From Candidatus Methylacidithermus pantelleriae (GTDB lineage: Bacteria; Verrucomicrobiota; Verrucomicrobiia; Methylacidiphilales; Methylacidiphilaceae), in NCBI RefSeq assembly GCF_905250085.1, contig NZ_CAJNOB010000001.1, forward strand, positions 128,624 to 192,623: a stretch of 64,000 bases of DNA, in the 5' to 3' direction. Positions 1-8,606 of the stretch are shown piece after piece. Position 1 is the first letter of the stretch, and every line of letters starts with the position of its first letter. Position numbers and translations under genes: made by a program. Below the pieces are notes generated by a model. It saw only the letters and a program-made list of their open reading frames with translations, did no database searches and had not been told where the DNA came from.

Positions 1-339
1 CGCTGCGCCGAGTGCGTGCGTAAGACGCGATAGAAAAACTAGGGGCATAAGGGAGGGAGTGCCTCCCCCCAGATAGATCGTCTCCAGTTCCACCCGGTAG
101 ACTTCTTTCTGCCGTTCCCACTCCCGGACAACTGCTTCCACATATCTCTGGCCCAGGCCAGGAACCGGCCGGTGTACGTAAAACCCGCAGAACGGGCAGA
201 CCCGCGAGCAAAACGGAACGTGGACGTAGAGATGCCGGATAGCGTCCCCAGATTGCACCGACCGGTGCACGGCACGTAACGGTCCAACCCCCTCCCTTGG
301 CGCCTCTTCCCCTCTTTCCCCAATGACTAGCTTTCCCAC
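1..339 (-). CDS. hemW: HemW-like radical SAM protein, 5' part only (runs off left edge)
   Basis: The minus strand is open from the left edge up to this region. It encodes a stretch matching the N-terminus of the HemW / oxygen-independent coproporphyrinogen oxidase-like radical SAM family: 'LYVHVPFC' followed by the CxxxCxxC 4Fe-4S/SAM cluster motif (C-S-R-V-C-P-F-C), then the 'IYLGGGTPS' SAM-binding segment. Family knowledge: HemW is a heme chaperone using a radical SAM cluster, related to HemN. The start is uncertain. A GTG at 337-339 has AAGGGGA about 7 nt upstream. GTGs at 268-270 and 256-258 would give an N-terminus closer to the usual HemW length, where the cluster motif lies within the first 25 residues. 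It lies downstream of, and co-directional with, the secreted unknown at 440-1105. The C-terminal two thirds are outside the window. The family is fairly certain; the choice between HemW and a HemN relative is not. Confidence 0.8.
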   Translation of the reverse strand, partial: MGKLVIGERGEEAPREGVGPLRAVHRSVQSGDAIRHLYVHVPFCSRVCPFCGFYVHRPVPGLGQRYVEAVVREWERQKEVYRVELETIYLGGGTPSLMPLVFLSRLTHALGAA

Positions 340-439
340 AAGACCGTCCCCTTGGATCCCCGAAACACATACCCCGCGTTCCGAGATCCCGCTGGAAACT
401 CTCCGTTTCCCTTCGGGAGCAGGCTCCCGAGGTTTTTCT

Positions 440-1105
440 TCACCCGCGCGCCTTCGGCAAAGCCTTCTCCGGTTCGATCCGCATCCGAAGGATCTCTCCG
501 GTGTCCACCGCTACCTCCGCATAACCAATATCCTTTTCGTATCCTTCCCGATCAGCAAAAAACTGCAAGTGCCAGAAGGGAGGACCACCCTGGTTGAGAT
601 CTTTCCGGAGCCAGAAGGTGACCGTGCTTAATCGAACCCCCTTCCAAGCCACTCGATTTTGCACAATTTCCAAAGCCCGGTCCGAATCGATCCGTAATCG
701 CCAGGGTTCAACCACCTCCCCCTCCTTATACGGAACCAGCCGCAGGTGCTCCCAATCCGGACCGCCTGTTTCCACAGCTCCCAAGCGATCATCTACAACG
801 ACAACTTTTCTTGATCGATACGCTGCCCCTGGGTCATAGTAGAGAAACTGCCAGCACGTTGGAGTGAGTGCTGTCGGGCTTCGAGGACCCCAGATTTCGA
901 GTATTCTTTCCCGCAACTCCGCACCGACGGCTCGATCGGCAATCCTCTTGGCTTCAAACGCCGTCAACACCTTCCCACCCGAACCGGCTCCGCCGCCCCG
1001 GTAGCTCCGGACAGGGGCCGCCTCCGCCCATCCTCCTGGGCCAAGCACCCACACCCAGATCCCGAGGAAGGCGACCGCTTTCCAAAGGTTCACCCGCCGC
1101 TTCAT
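440..1105 (-). CDS. secreted protein of unknown function
   Basis: This is a 221-aa product beginning MKRRVNLW, with a hydrophobic core and an A-E-A-A cleavage-like site near residue 30, which indicates Sec-dependent export. The ATG at 1105 was preferred over an upstream in-frame start at 1165 because GGGAGGG lies just ahead of it and the signal peptide then starts correctly. The mature part has no motif I can name. Its C-terminal section ('AEVAVDTGEILRM') resembles the strand pattern of PepSY-type domains, but this is only an impression. hemW follows on the same strand about 100 nt downstream. No function is proposed. Confidence 0.7.
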   Translation of the reverse strand: MKRRVNLWKAVAFLGIWVWVLGPGGWAEAAPVRSYRGGGAGSGGKVLTAFEAKRIADRAVGAELRERILEIWGPRSPTALTPTCWQFLYYDPGAAYRSRKVVVVDDRLGAVETGGPDWEHLRLVPYKEGEVVEPWRLRIDSDRALEIVQNRVAWKGVRLSTVTFWLRKDLNQGGPPFWHLQFFADREGYEKDIGYAEVAVDTGEILRMRIEPEKALPKARG

Positions 1106-1176
1106 ACGCCCTCCCGCCTTTTTCTCTTTCCTTTCCCTTCCATTGTAATCAAGCGATTCCTCCAAAGTCAGCCCAT

Positions 1177-2560
1177 TTACTTCGCCTTTTTTCCTCCGCG
1201 GAACTCACTGCGGGCAGCACGGAAGCAAACCTGCGCAGGAGGCTCTCCTAAGACCCCACACAACCCTTCCTCTGTTAGGGAGGATGGTCTCGGACGCCGG
1301 CCAAGAACAGGGCTAGCGACGACTTGCGGGTCGGGGTTTCCGGGGCAAAGGCCGAAGTAGCGCCCAGTCGCGCGTTTTCGCGACCAAAGGCCGCGGGAGG
1401 CCGTCAAGTTCCTCCCGATCGGACATACGCTCCGGGCGACACGCGGGGTTGACCGCAGCGATCAGAGACGGGTAGGCCGGGTCTGACTTCCCTCACCTCG
1501 ACTCCGGCGCGAAAAAAAAGCCGACGTAAGCACTCACGATCACCTTGGCGCGAAACGAAGGAAAAGACCGAGCAGCTCCGACGGGACCCACTGACTCAAG
1601 CTCAAGCTTCCTCTTGCCAAGATCTCACCGTTCGATCCCACGCCCCCTTGTGGCCCGATTTCGCGCAAGCCCCGGGCGATCTCTTAGCACACATTAGTAA
1701 ATCAATAGAAATCGCTTTGGCCTCCTCGCTTGTGCCAAGAGAGATTCCATCGGATCCTGCGGATTCTCACAAGATTCCCAAACCGATCTCTCTTGCGCCA
1801 AGGTGCCATGATCCTCGTTGATCTCGATGCCGACCACTCCGGCAAGGCCGCCTCTTCAGGGAGCGAAAGAGGTCCGCGCTTGGACCCGCTCGGTAAACAC
1901 CCGCCACCCCTTTTTCCTTCCCAAACGCAAGATCCCTCCCGCAGACAAACGAGTTGCCTCTCTTGGGTTGGCACCCCGCACCCTCGGGCTTGCGAAGAAA
2001 GCCCAAAGGATCACCTCCTGGCCGTAGGCGCAAGTACACGCCCTTACAAAAGAGCCGGGCATACCCCGGCTTGAACAGGACTGGCCGGCGCCGGTCTTTC
2101 CCTTCAACCCCAGGAAAAACAGGGCGCTTGACCGCTTCCCCCTACCAATCCCTCTTCCCCTCCGCATGGTTCGAGTATCCGCCTTCCAAGGATAATGCAG
2201 CGCAAACCCAAAGAGACACGCAGCCGCTAAAGACTCCTCTTCGGCCAGAAGCGCACTGAGGTTCGCTCACAAAATGGCCAGCCGCCGCTTTTTTCCGTGC
2301 AAAACGTTTGATCCCGGCTTTTTCTTTTCAAGCCCTTGGACCACCTTTCCGCACTCTCCAGATCCCGCTCCCTAGCTTCCCCCATAAGCTCGGGCCGCCT
2401 TTAGCCGCTCAAAGCCGTCTTTCCTTTAAGCTCGGACGCGAAAGGCTAGGGAACTCCTGGGCGGTCAAGCCAAAATCAAGAAGGAAGGATCAATTGCCCT
2501 ACTTGAGCGAAACAGAAGCCCCCATCTAGCAAAAAAACTCGACTCCCACCCGCCCACAGA
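1177..2560 (-). pseudogene. tnpB: TnpB-like (IS605 OrfB-type) gene, broken
   Basis: Successive minus-strand blocks match the IS607-associated TnpB family. Near 2000 is 'AYGQEVILWAF' (family: FAYGHEQVLAAL) and near 1930 'RKKGWRVF'. Around 1809-1835 is 'GIEINEDH', the RuvC-I block, normally GVDxNxDH. At 1448-1484 is 'DPAYPSLIAAVN' (family: NPAYTSVIGxVN), followed by an Arg-rich tail. Frame changes and stops interrupt it, and the RuvC-I Asp reads as Glu. Family knowledge: TnpB proteins are RNA-guided nucleases. This copy is dead. Confidence 0.75.
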
Positions 2561-2569
2561 GCGCACGTG

Positions 2570-3218
2570 GTAAGACGCGAAAGCTCTTCCGATGTCAGGG
2601 TCAAAAACGCCGCTCTCATGTCACCATTGGGACCTTATTCATCAATGGCTCCCAGCGCCCTCGGAGCGCGGTTGTGCGCCGATTTTTTTGTGAAGCCTGG
2701 CACACAAACCAAACCATAACCACCTGCCGATCGCGCACGATATCGCCCCTCTTCTCAATTGGGATCCACCACCAGGATCGCTCGACTCTCCATAGCCCAT
2801 GCCACTTCCCGCTACTCGAAACCAAAACGCATCAGCCGGTCACAGTGCTCGACCCGGATGACGGCAACCTTGGGACCAGAGACCTGTGCAAGGAGCCCTG
2901 TGCGATCGCCTTTCCTCGCAGAGCCCACCTCCTTGACAGCCTTGACGATCCACAACTTTTGGCTGGAGAAGAAGCCAACCCAAAGAACCCAAGCGAGCTC
3001 TCCTCCCCCAATCCCCTTTTCCCTTTTTTATCGGCACTTCTCCACACCCGCGCACAGGAGACCACGCCCATGCGGTTCTGAAGACTCCGCTGGAACCATC
3101 ACCATCCCCAATGGCAAACTCTTCTGCGGGGAATCGCCAAACACCCCCCCTCCCTCCACATCCGCCAAGCCCTTTTGTAGCCAACACCCTGCCCCTTGGC
3201 CCACCCACGTAACTTCAC
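2570..3218 (-). pseudogene. tnpA: IS607 TnpA serine recombinase, broken
   Basis: A GTG at 3218 begins 'VKLRGWAKGQGVGYKRAWRMW', which matches the MerR-like DNA-binding N-terminus of IS607 resolvases. Further on, in shifted frames, are an 'RVWRSADKKG' remnant of the ARVSS-xDQ-xxDL catalytic block, 'VKEVGSARKGDRTGLL' (family: EVGSGLNGRRxGL), and 'VEHCDRLMRFGFE' (family: VEHRDRLxRFGFEY, 2813-2842). Stops and frameshifts separate these blocks, and the catalytic Ser region is damaged. It is not expected to make an active recombinase. Confidence 0.75.
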
Positions 3219-3317
3219 TCGGATTTCTTCCCATACACAGCCTTATGTGTCCCCAAATCTTTTGGCTGTTGGCAACCCTTGTGCTCCGGTAGCTTGGCAG
3301 CCAAGAGAGGTTTTGGC

Positions 3318-4409
3318 ATGCAAACCGTTCTTGTTACCGGTGGAACCGGGTTTGTTGGAAGGAATTTGGTTCCTCGCTTGCGCCAGGCTGGGTTTGAGGT
3401 CCGGATCTTTACGCGCTACCGGGACAAGGGCCAGGCGCTCCAGTCCCAATACGGGTGCGCCTTCTTTGAGGGAAGTCCCTATGACCTTTCGAGGTTGGCC
3501 AAGGCGTGCGAAGGCGCTAGCGCGGTGATCCACTTAGTCGGTGCCGTGACTGAGACCCCCCAGGCTCCCTTCGAGGACGTTCACACTCGCCTCACCCGCT
3601 TGGTCGTGGAAGCAGCTTGCCAAAAAGGGGTTCGCCGTTTTCTTCACGTTAGTGCCTTAGGGGCTCGTCCCTATTCTCTCTGTCGGTATTACCGCAGCAA
3701 GTGGCAAGCCGAGCAATGCGTCCAAGCAAGCCCTCTGGATTGGACCATCCTCCGGCCCAGTGTGATCTTTGGCAAAGGGGATCGCTTCACCACTCGGATC
3801 GCCCAGCTCGTCGAGTCTTTTTCCGCATCCCTTCTCCTTAAGACATTACCCCTTCCCGGGGGAGGGGTTAGCTTTCTCCAACCGGTTGCAGTTTGGGACG
3901 TGGCCGAGGTTTGCCTGCGCGCCCTGGGGCATCCCGATGCGATTGGTCGGACCCTCGTGGTGGCCGGACCTCAGCGGCTTTCCCTTCGGGCCATTGTCGA
4001 AGAAATTTTCGCCGCGGTGGGAGTTCCCTCGCAAACGCCTCGTTCATCCCCCCTGGCAGCAACGCTTCGTAGATGGTCGGAAGCCCTAGGCGGCGTGGTT
4101 TTGGCTGTTGCAGGTAGTGGGCTTCTTGGGGTTTCCCCTTCCCTCGCTTTCCCTTCGATCCTTTTGGGGCTCTCTTTCCTGCTTCACGCCACTTGCGATC
4201 CTACTTGGCTTCTTCCCCCCGTTCCGTGGCCTGTGAGCTACGCGGCGGCATGGCTTGCGGAACGGTGTGTGGGACCGCGGCTTCTTTCCGTTTCCGAGCT
4301 CTGCGTACTGGAAGAGGGAAGCTGGGGCGACCCGACACCAACGGCCGAGCTTCTCGGCATTCACTGGACGCCTTTTTCGGAGGGCATCCGTCGTTACCTT
4401 CCGTTGTGA
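3318..4409 (+). CDS. NDUFA9-like NAD(P)-binding epimerase/reductase
   Basis: This is a 363-aa atypical short-chain dehydrogenase. The Rossmann motif TGGTGFVGRNL lies at residues 6-16. An 'HLVGAV' strand, a serine in 'FLHVSALGA', and 'YYRSKWQAEQ' (the YxxxK-type segment) follow, then 'ILRPSVIFGKGD'. This order is typical of the complex I NDUFA9-like branch of the NAD(P)-dependent epimerase family. The C-terminal third has a hydrophobic stretch (about residues 255-310) with possible membrane association. The ATG at 3318 is preceded by AGAGAGG; an upstream GTG/ATG extension at 3279 runs into the IS607 relic and is rejected. The gene stands alone between the relic and the Trp-rich secreted protein. 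The substrate is unknown. Relatives act in quinone/lipid metabolism or complex I assembly, but nothing here fixes the role. Confidence 0.8.
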   Translation: MQTVLVTGGTGFVGRNLVPRLRQAGFEVRIFTRYRDKGQALQSQYGCAFFEGSPYDLSRLAKACEGASAVIHLVGAVTETPQAPFEDVHTRLTRLVVEAACQKGVRRFLHVSALGARPYSLCRYYRSKWQAEQCVQASPLDWTILRPSVIFGKGDRFTTRIAQLVESFSASLLLKTLPLPGGGVSFLQPVAVWDVAEVCLRALGHPDAIGRTLVVAGPQRLSLRAIVEEIFAAVGVPSQTPRSSPLAATLRRWSEALGGVVLAVAGSGLLGVSPSLAFPSILLGLSFLLHATCDPTWLLPPVPWPVSYAAAWLAERCVGPRLLSVSELCVLEEGSWGDPTPTAELLGIHWTPFSEGIRRYLPL

Positions 4410-4652
4410 CCCACGGCTGTTGCTGGCTTGGCGATCGTCTTGCCTTCCGATTTTTTCGTCAAACCTTCTCACGGCCTCTGTGTCTTTCCGGAAGCCGACT
4501 AGGGGACGTCTGTTTCCTTGCAAGCCCAACGAAGTCCACGGATCGCAAGAGGGAGCCCAAGGAAGCTGCCGTTTGTATTGAGCGAACGTCACCAAACTGT
4601 CACATGCAAGGTGGGCCCAAAGAGAGTACCTATCTATCCATTGGACGGCGCG

Positions 4653-5600
4653 ATGAGACGGTTTGTCACTGGGTTTCTTTTCGTTTTGGCCCCATGGAGT
4701 CTACAGGGTGGAATCGCACCGTACACGGAGCGGCCCGCCGTGGATTTCGACCATGTTCTTAAGCTTCTAGAGCCCTATGGGCACTGGGAACGGGACTCGC
4801 AAAACCACTGGGTCTACCGCCCCGCCCAGAAGGACTACCAGCCAATGACGCGCGGGCGGTGGCACTATACCGACTTCGGGTGGTACTGGGAGGGGGAAGA
4901 ACCCTTTAGCTGGGCGACCGACCACTACGGATACTGGGTGCTGCAAGCGGACGGGCGCTGGGTATGGCGCGCGGGTAGCCAGTGGCACCCAGCCTGCGTG
5001 CGTTGGGCCAAAAGTGGCGACTACGTCGGCTGGTCGCCCTGCCGGGTCGTAGCGGACCAGGACCGTCCTCCGGAGCCCCTACAAGAGTCAGAGGACGAGC
5101 GCCGCTGGCGTTTTCTTTCCCAAAAGATTTTTTGGCAGCGGGTGGATCCGGCGGTCCTTGCGGGACGCCTGGAGACTCGGGATCTTCTGGAGAAAGCTTC
5201 ACCCCTTTGCCATACCCTGGTCTTGTGGCGGCCCATCCTTCGACCCGGTCCCGATCCCAAAGAGCTTGCGCGGAGCCCTGGCGGAGGATGGCAAGCTTTT
5301 TCTCTTTTTTCTCTCCCTTCCCTCGAACATCCCCTTCCCACCGACCGGCCTCAAGGAATCTTTGCCTACCGGCCACGCATCCTTCAGGATGATGACGGGA
5401 TCCAAAGGAGGATTTCCTACTGGCAACGTTCTAGCCCAGAGGTGGACTCCCATTCCGTTTCTCCAGCTCTTGCCGGGCGTCCTCGGGGTGAGACACCTCC
5501 CACAGAGAAACCCCCTCGTCGGACTCCTCTTCTTCAATTTCCCGCCGCCACGAACGCGACAAAAACGGCCGAAGGAATCCGTAAAGCAAGTATGCCGTAA
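4653..5600 (+). CDS. secreted Trp/Tyr-rich protein (DUF6600-like)
   Basis: This is a 315-aa product with a signal peptide (MRRFVTGFLFVLAPWS...). It carries several aromatic blocks of the type 'YGHW', 'GRWHYTDFGWYW', 'FSWATDHYGYWV', 'GRWVWRAGSQW' and 'GDYVGWSP'. This pattern is familiar from DUF6600 / YXWGXW-type exported proteins of Gram-negative bacteria, whose function is unknown to me. The aromatic region occupies about residues 35-150. The remainder is low-complexity, ending in a Pro/Arg/Thr-rich tail. The last 170 nt overlap the 3' end of pssA on the other strand, so one of the two tails may be poorly constrained. The ATG at 4653 was chosen because it gives a clean signal peptide. Confidence 0.75.
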   Translation: MRRFVTGFLFVLAPWSLQGGIAPYTERPAVDFDHVLKLLEPYGHWERDSQNHWVYRPAQKDYQPMTRGRWHYTDFGWYWEGEEPFSWATDHYGYWVLQADGRWVWRAGSQWHPACVRWAKSGDYVGWSPCRVVADQDRPPEPLQESEDERRWRFLSQKIFWQRVDPAVLAGRLETRDLLEKASPLCHTLVLWRPILRPGPDPKELARSPGGGWQAFSLFSLPSLEHPLPTDRPQGIFAYRPRILQDDDGIQRRISYWQRSSPEVDSHSVSPALAGRPRGETPPTEKPPRRTPLLQFPAATNATKTAEGIRKASMP

Positions 5601-6330
5601 AATCGACGGCCAGCATCCACTTGTAGTAAAGGATTGTAAGGGTCAAAAAAGCAACAATGCCTGCATAGCGAGCCATCGGTCTCTGCGTGTGCCAACCAAA
5701 ACCCTTAAAGCTTGGATATCGGACCCGGCTTGCCATCATGATCGAAAGGAACAAAAGCAAAGCCGCAAGGGCATATTTGCCCCATCCCTGCTCGAAATCC
5801 CGGTCCTTTTCGTAGTAGTGCAAAAGGAGGAGCGTCAGAGACGAAACAAGCCCAGCGGCAGCCGGGATCGGTAAACCCGTAAAATCCCCCGAACGTGTTG
5901 TGACCCCCCGAGCCGCGTGGACATTGAACCGGGCCAGCCTCAAGGCTCCACAAATGAGATAAGCGCAAGCGATCACCCACCCCAGCCGGTGAGGGAAACG
6001 ATACAAGACAATTTCAAAAACCAGTAACGCAGGCGCCACCCCGAAGGAGATAAGATCGGCCAAAGAATCAAGCTCGCGACCAAAAGCGCTCTCTTTGCCT
6101 CCCAGCCGCGCAAGCCGGCCGTCCAAGACATCGAAAACAAACGCCAGAAGGATAAACCCGACACTACTCTCGTAGGTGCGGATCCACCCGGCCGCGTCCG
6201 CATCTCGCTCCAAGGTACCCGCCAGGATCTTGAGGATGGCCAGAAACCCACAGACCAGATTTCCGGCCGTGAGAAGATTGGGTAACAGGTAGATCTGCTC
6301 CTCGCCTTGGTTTTCTCTGGCGTCCTTCAC
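5431..6330 (-). CDS. pssA: CDP-diacylglycerol-serine O-phosphatidyltransferase
   Basis: Makes phosphatidylserine from CDP-diacylglycerol and serine in the inner membrane. The CDP-alcohol phosphatidyltransferase motif is visible as 'DGRLARLGG...GRELDSLADLISFG' (DGxxAR-x8-G-x3-D-x3-D). It sits after the first hydrophobic helix, which begins 'IYLLPNLLTAGNLVCGF', and further helices follow. The GTG at 6330 is chosen as start: GGAG lies 6 nt upstream and the GTGA overlaps the psd stop by 4 nt, a sign of translational coupling. An ATG at 6396 would add about 22 residues overlapping psd. The charged C-terminal tail overlaps the convergent secreted protein gene. Together with psd and cdsA it makes the phosphatidylethanolamine branch. 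Confidence 0.92.
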   Translation of the reverse strand: MKDARENQGEEQIYLLPNLLTAGNLVCGFLAILKILAGTLERDADAAGWIRTYESSVGFILLAFVFDVLDGRLARLGGKESAFGRELDSLADLISFGVAPALLVFEIVLYRFPHRLGWVIACAYLICGALRLARFNVHAARGVTTRSGDFTGLPIPAAAGLVSSLTLLLLHYYEKDRDFEQGWGKYALAALLLFLSIMMASRVRYPSFKGFGWHTQRPMARYAGIVAFLTLTILYYKWMLAVDFTAYLLYGFLRPFLSRSWRREIEEEESDEGVSLWEVSHPEDARQELEKRNGSPPLG

Positions 6331-6965
6331 GGCCAGCTCCCCAGGCAGGTTTCTCCTGCCCGAACGTGGTCCCCCACCCTGATCCGGCATTGACATTCCC
6401 AGGGTAAATATAGCTCCACGCGCGACCCCAACCGGATCATTCCGATTTTTTGTCCCAGCGAAACGTTCTGCCCAGGGCCCACCCAGGTTTCAATCCGCCG
6501 GGCAACTTTTCCGGCGATCTGTCGCAGGGCCACAGGGCCACGCACTGTTTCCAATAACCAATCCACGCGCTCGTTCTCCGTCGCCGCCCGCGCCGACCGG
6601 GCGTCCCAAAAACGCCCGGGATGTCGTTCCTGCCGGACCACCCGACCTTCTACCGGGGACCGGTTGACGTGAACGTCCCAAAGAGAAAGAAAAATGGCAA
6701 TCCTGCGCCTGGATCCAAGATCAAAAGGCGCCTGCGCCGGGCCAACCTCTACCACGGTGCCATCGGCCGGTGCCAGGATGGACAAAGACCCCACGCACTG
6801 GGGATGACGCGGAGGATCCCGGAAAAAAAAGGCGACCCCTCCAGCCCCTGCCCACAACACAAGGGAAAGGAGAACCCAGCTCCCTCTACCCACCAAAGCC
6901 GTAGCGATACCCAGAGCCCCCAGAGATCCAGCCCAGATCCATGCCTCCCTGACTGCCGGCGACAT
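6327..6965 (-). CDS. psd: phosphatidylserine decarboxylase, short type
   Basis: Converts phosphatidylserine to phosphatidylethanolamine. The 212-aa proenzyme has two N-terminal membrane segments, then 'FFRDPPR', 'APADGTV', 'FLSLWDVHVNRSP' and, near the C-terminus, 'IRLGSRVELYLP'. In this class (short, archaeal-like Psd) self-cleavage occurs at the Gly-Ser of that last motif and generates the pyruvoyl group. The ATG at 6965 has GGGAGGA upstream. An upstream in-frame start (7043) would overlap cdsA and has no support. It is translationally coupled to pssA through a GTGA overlap. Confidence 0.93.
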   Translation of the reverse strand: MSPAVREAWIWAGSLGALGIATALVGRGSWVLLSLVLWAGAGGVAFFFRDPPRHPQCVGSLSILAPADGTVVEVGPAQAPFDLGSRRRIAIFLSLWDVHVNRSPVEGRVVRQERHPGRFWDARSARAATENERVDWLLETVRGPVALRQIAGKVARRIETWVGPGQNVSLGQKIGMIRLGSRVELYLPWECQCRIRVGDHVRAGETCLGSWP

Positions 6966-7018
6966 GCAAACTTTCCTCCCAAGCAAAACCTTTCCTAAGG
7001 CCCCATTTCCCTTCCCAT

Positions 7019-7870
7019 CTAGAAGCGAAGCCGCGTGTACCAATACAAAAGGGGAGAAGTAAAAAGGACGCTATCGATTAAGTCGAGCGCTCCTCCGATC
7101 CCCGGAATGATCGAACCAGAATCCTTTACTTGCGCCTGTCGCTTCGCAACCGATTTGGCCAGGTCCCCTACCACTCCGGCAACCCCCAAAAAAAGCCCTA
7201 ACCCCACAATCTCCGGCAAGCTAAACCCTCGCAGCCCAGTTCGAAGGAGGCGCCAAAGTCCCACACTGACCCCTACCGAAAGGGCCAATCCTCCAACGGC
7301 CCCTTCCCAGGTTTTGCCAGGACTCACACGGGGCAAAAGCTTGTGGCGCCCCACAGCAGAACCCACAAGAAACGCAGCCGCGTCGCCACATTTTGTGGTC
7401 GCCACAAGATAGAGCGCCGCCGCAAACGAGTCGTAGCCAGGAGACGAGAGTAAGGCCAGCCGGGCCAGGAAACTCAAAAGGTAGGGCACGTAGACAAACC
7501 CCAAAAGGGTGATCGCCACCCGGCCGATCGGCGCCGGCCCTTCAGGCCACAACACCACCCGCACGAGAAGAGTAAAAAGAAGACCTACCAGAACTCCTTC
7601 CTGCCAAAACGGGTAGCGCTGGCCGAAGCTGGGATTCCAGACCAAGCTGTACCAGCAACCCCCCATGAGCAAAAGACCAAAGAGAAGGCCGGTTTTCCGA
7701 AACGCAGCCATTCCTTGCGGTTGAAACATCGCGTAAAACTCCGACTGGGCCGCCAGTCCCAACCCAGCTAGAAGAAGGATCACCCCAGTTTTCCACCGAG
7801 CTAGGATTACTCCCAGCGTTGCCGTCCACAGAAAGATCGTGGACGCCACACGAAGGCTAAGATTACCCAT
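7019..7870 (-). CDS. cdsA: phosphatidate cytidylyltransferase
   Basis: Forms CDP-diacylglycerol from phosphatidate and CTP, the shared precursor of all phospholipids; PssA next door uses the product. The 283-aa protein is multi-spanning. The C-terminal signature 'SVAKRQAQVKDSGSIIPG', continuing to 'GGALDLIDS', fits the CdsA family pattern, with 'DLID' where the textbook pattern has 'DRxD'. 'SPGKTWEG' is also typical. The ATG at 7870 overlaps the uppS stop by 8 nt, and the upstream 25 codons of the open frame fall inside uppS and are excluded. Confidence 0.92.
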   Translation of the reverse strand: MGNLSLRVASTIFLWTATLGVILARWKTGVILLLAGLGLAAQSEFYAMFQPQGMAAFRKTGLLFGLLLMGGCWYSLVWNPSFGQRYPFWQEGVLVGLLFTLLVRVVLWPEGPAPIGRVAITLLGFVYVPYLLSFLARLALLSSPGYDSFAAALYLVATTKCGDAAAFLVGSAVGRHKLLPRVSPGKTWEGAVGGLALSVGVSVGLWRLLRTGLRGFSLPEIVGLGLFLGVAGVVGDLAKSVAKRQAQVKDSGSIIPGIGGALDLIDSVLFTSPLLYWYTRLRF

Positions 7871-8591
7871 TCTGCAAGACCCTTCCGAATCGTCTTTGCC
7901 GCTGGGCATAGTCTTGCAGGGCCGCAAGAAATTCTTCCGGACCAAAGTCCGGCCATAGGGTCGGGCTCACATACAGCTCGGTGTACGCAATTTGCCACAA
8001 AAGAAAATTAGAGATTCTCTTTTCCCCACTGGTTCGGATGAGTAAGTCGGGATCCGGGTAGCCCGCCGTGTAGAGTTTTTGCCGAAAAAGAGTCTCGTCA
8101 ATCTCCTCCGCGCGAAGCATCCCAGCCTCAATCTCCACTGCCAGAGAGCGAGCCGCCTCGACAATTTCTACCCTTCCCCCATAGCTCAACGCCAATACCA
8201 CGGTCAGACCCGTACTTTTGCTTGTGGCTTCTCGCGTTTCCTCCAGTTCCCGCCGGACAGCAGGTGGGAGGTCTGTCAGACGCCCAATCGCTTCCAAACG
8301 AATGTTCTTTTCCACAAGCTCGCTCCGGTGCGACCGAAGAAACTCCTCGAGCATTTCCATCAAAGCACGAACTTCCCAGGAAGGGCGAGCCCAGTTTTCC
8401 ACGGAAAACGCATACAAGGTCAGGTAGCCAATTCCTAGCTCGCTGGCCGCCTCTACAACCCGTCGGGCGGCTTCGAAACCCCTACGGTGTCCCTCGCTTC
8501 GTGGGAGCCGCCGAGCCTTGGCCCAGCGGCCATTGCCGTCCATGATAATGGCCACATGCCGCGGAACCTCAAACCCGTTGCACGAACTCAA
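7863..8591 (-). CDS. uppS: undecaprenyl diphosphate synthase (isoprenyl transferase)
   Basis: Condenses isopentenyl diphosphate onto farnesyl diphosphate in cis to make the C55 lipid carrier used for peptidoglycan and LPS. At 242 aa it has family length. 'HVAIIMDGNGRWAKAR' at residues 12-27 holds the catalytic Asp and the diphosphate-binding segment. 'GHRRG', 'YAFSVENWARP', 'DLLIRTSGEKRISNFLLWQ' (interrupted by no gaps) and 'ELYVSPTLWPDF' are the remaining conserved blocks. It lies 15 nt downstream of purA and overlaps cdsA by 8 nt, in the envelope operon. Confidence 0.96.
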   Translation of the reverse strand: MSSCNGFEVPRHVAIIMDGNGRWAKARRLPRSEGHRRGFEAARRVVEAASELGIGYLTLYAFSVENWARPSWEVRALMEMLEEFLRSHRSELVEKNIRLEAIGRLTDLPPAVRRELEETREATSKSTGLTVVLALSYGGRVEIVEAARSLAVEIEAGMLRAEEIDETLFRQKLYTAGYPDPDLLIRTSGEKRISNFLLWQIAYTELYVSPTLWPDFGPEEFLAALQDYAQRQRRFGRVLQNG

Positions 8592-8606
8592 AAGAACCCT
8601 CCCTTC

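Larger units (their letters stand above)
1177..3285 (-). mobile_element. IS607-family element, decayed (relic 1)
   Basis: No continuous reading frame remains. Translated in changing frames, the minus strand still spells an IS607 element: first a serine-recombinase tnpA, then a tnpB-like gene. The upstream flank (about 3220-3285) resembles the flank of relic 3 at about 48135-48200, including a shared GACACATAAGG, so the element probably extends beyond tnpA. Its far end is set by eye at the last stop near 1177. Part of it (1244-1706) is about 97% identical to relic 2. It abuts the ribosome-binding site of the NDUFA9-like gene at 3318. Confidence 0.75.

Noticed and set aside
2616-3292. Several overlapping plus- and minus-strand short open frames
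   Set aside because: They are fragments and shadows inside the broken IS607 tnpA of relic 1.
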